Shown here: positions 13,500-13,554 of the stretch, in pieces
How positions within the stretch are numbered: position 1 is the first letter of the stretch
How the letters are laid out: each line of letters opens with the position of its first letter
Notes under the pieces: generated by a model
Seen by the model: the letters and a program-made list of their open reading frames with translations, nothing else
Databases searched by the model: none
What the model was told of the DNA's origin: nothing
Translations under genes and position numbers: made by a program
NCBI GenBank assembly: GCA_016293615.1
Contig: JAEDDX010000063.1
Coordinates: 1-13,554, forward strand
DNA length: 13,554 nucleotides
From: Acetatifactor sp.
GTDB lineage: Bacteria; Bacillota; Clostridia; Lachnospirales; Lachnospiraceae
Direction: 5' to 3'

Positions 13500-13554
13500 T
13501 TTTCTCATTAAATTTCATTATTGATATATTTTCTCATTATCTCAAGCCTCCCCA

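Noticed and set aside
13508..13537. Nine-codon leader frame on the minus strand preceded by GGGGAGG
   Set aside because: Too short to support, with no attenuator structure or codon pattern that would give it a role.

Overview
The window looks like chromosomal DNA from a Gram-positive Firmicute, most likely a clostridial gut anaerobe of the Lachnospiraceae type. This is inferred, not proven. The grounds are strong GGAGG-type ribosome binding sites, TTGACA/TATAAT-like promoters, intrinsic terminators, GTG and TTG starts, a YhfC-type membrane protease, a SpoVK/CbbX-type AAA ATPase and a feoB-Cys-rich protein-fur order. Almost every gene is on the minus strand. The exception is one large AAA+ ATPase gene at 6649-8736.

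Layout from left to right. (1) 1-1331, minus: a membrane-anchored C39-like cysteine peptidase with a Pro-Glu-Pro-Thr tail that runs off the window, with its own promoter. (2) 1559-3721, minus: a bacterial CASTOR/POLLUX-like ion channel with two RCK-like domains and a DAG-type pore signature, started by GTG and bounded by a strong terminator. (3) 3859-4284, minus: a coiled-coil zinc-ribbon protein. (4) 4420-5604, minus: an iron-type, YqhD/butanol-dehydrogenase-like alcohol dehydrogenase. (5) 5688-6516, minus: three very small membrane or lipoprotein genes. (6) 6649-8736, plus: a two-module AAA protein whose first module is degenerate and whose second is CbbX/SpoVK-like. (7) 8787-11078, minus: an unknown protein, a YhfC-family membrane protease, a MerR regulator carrying two C-terminal membrane helices, and a YbjQ-family protein. 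The last three are tightly coupled. (8) 11259-13554, minus: a more AT-rich iron-uptake block with a Cys-rich Fur-family regulator, a FeoB-associated Cys-rich membrane protein, and a broken feoB.

Two regions stand out. The yhfC-merR-ybjQ group puts a predicted intramembrane metalloprotease directly next to a membrane-tethered MerR transcription factor, with a MerR-operator-like dyad upstream. This suggests transcription controlled by regulated intramembrane proteolysis; that is a hypothesis from gene content. The feoB gene has lost its P-loop region and about 250-280 central residues, and its two halves lie in different frames. It cannot encode a normal ferrous-iron transporter as written, although the downstream Cys-rich partner and the Fur-like gene are intact.
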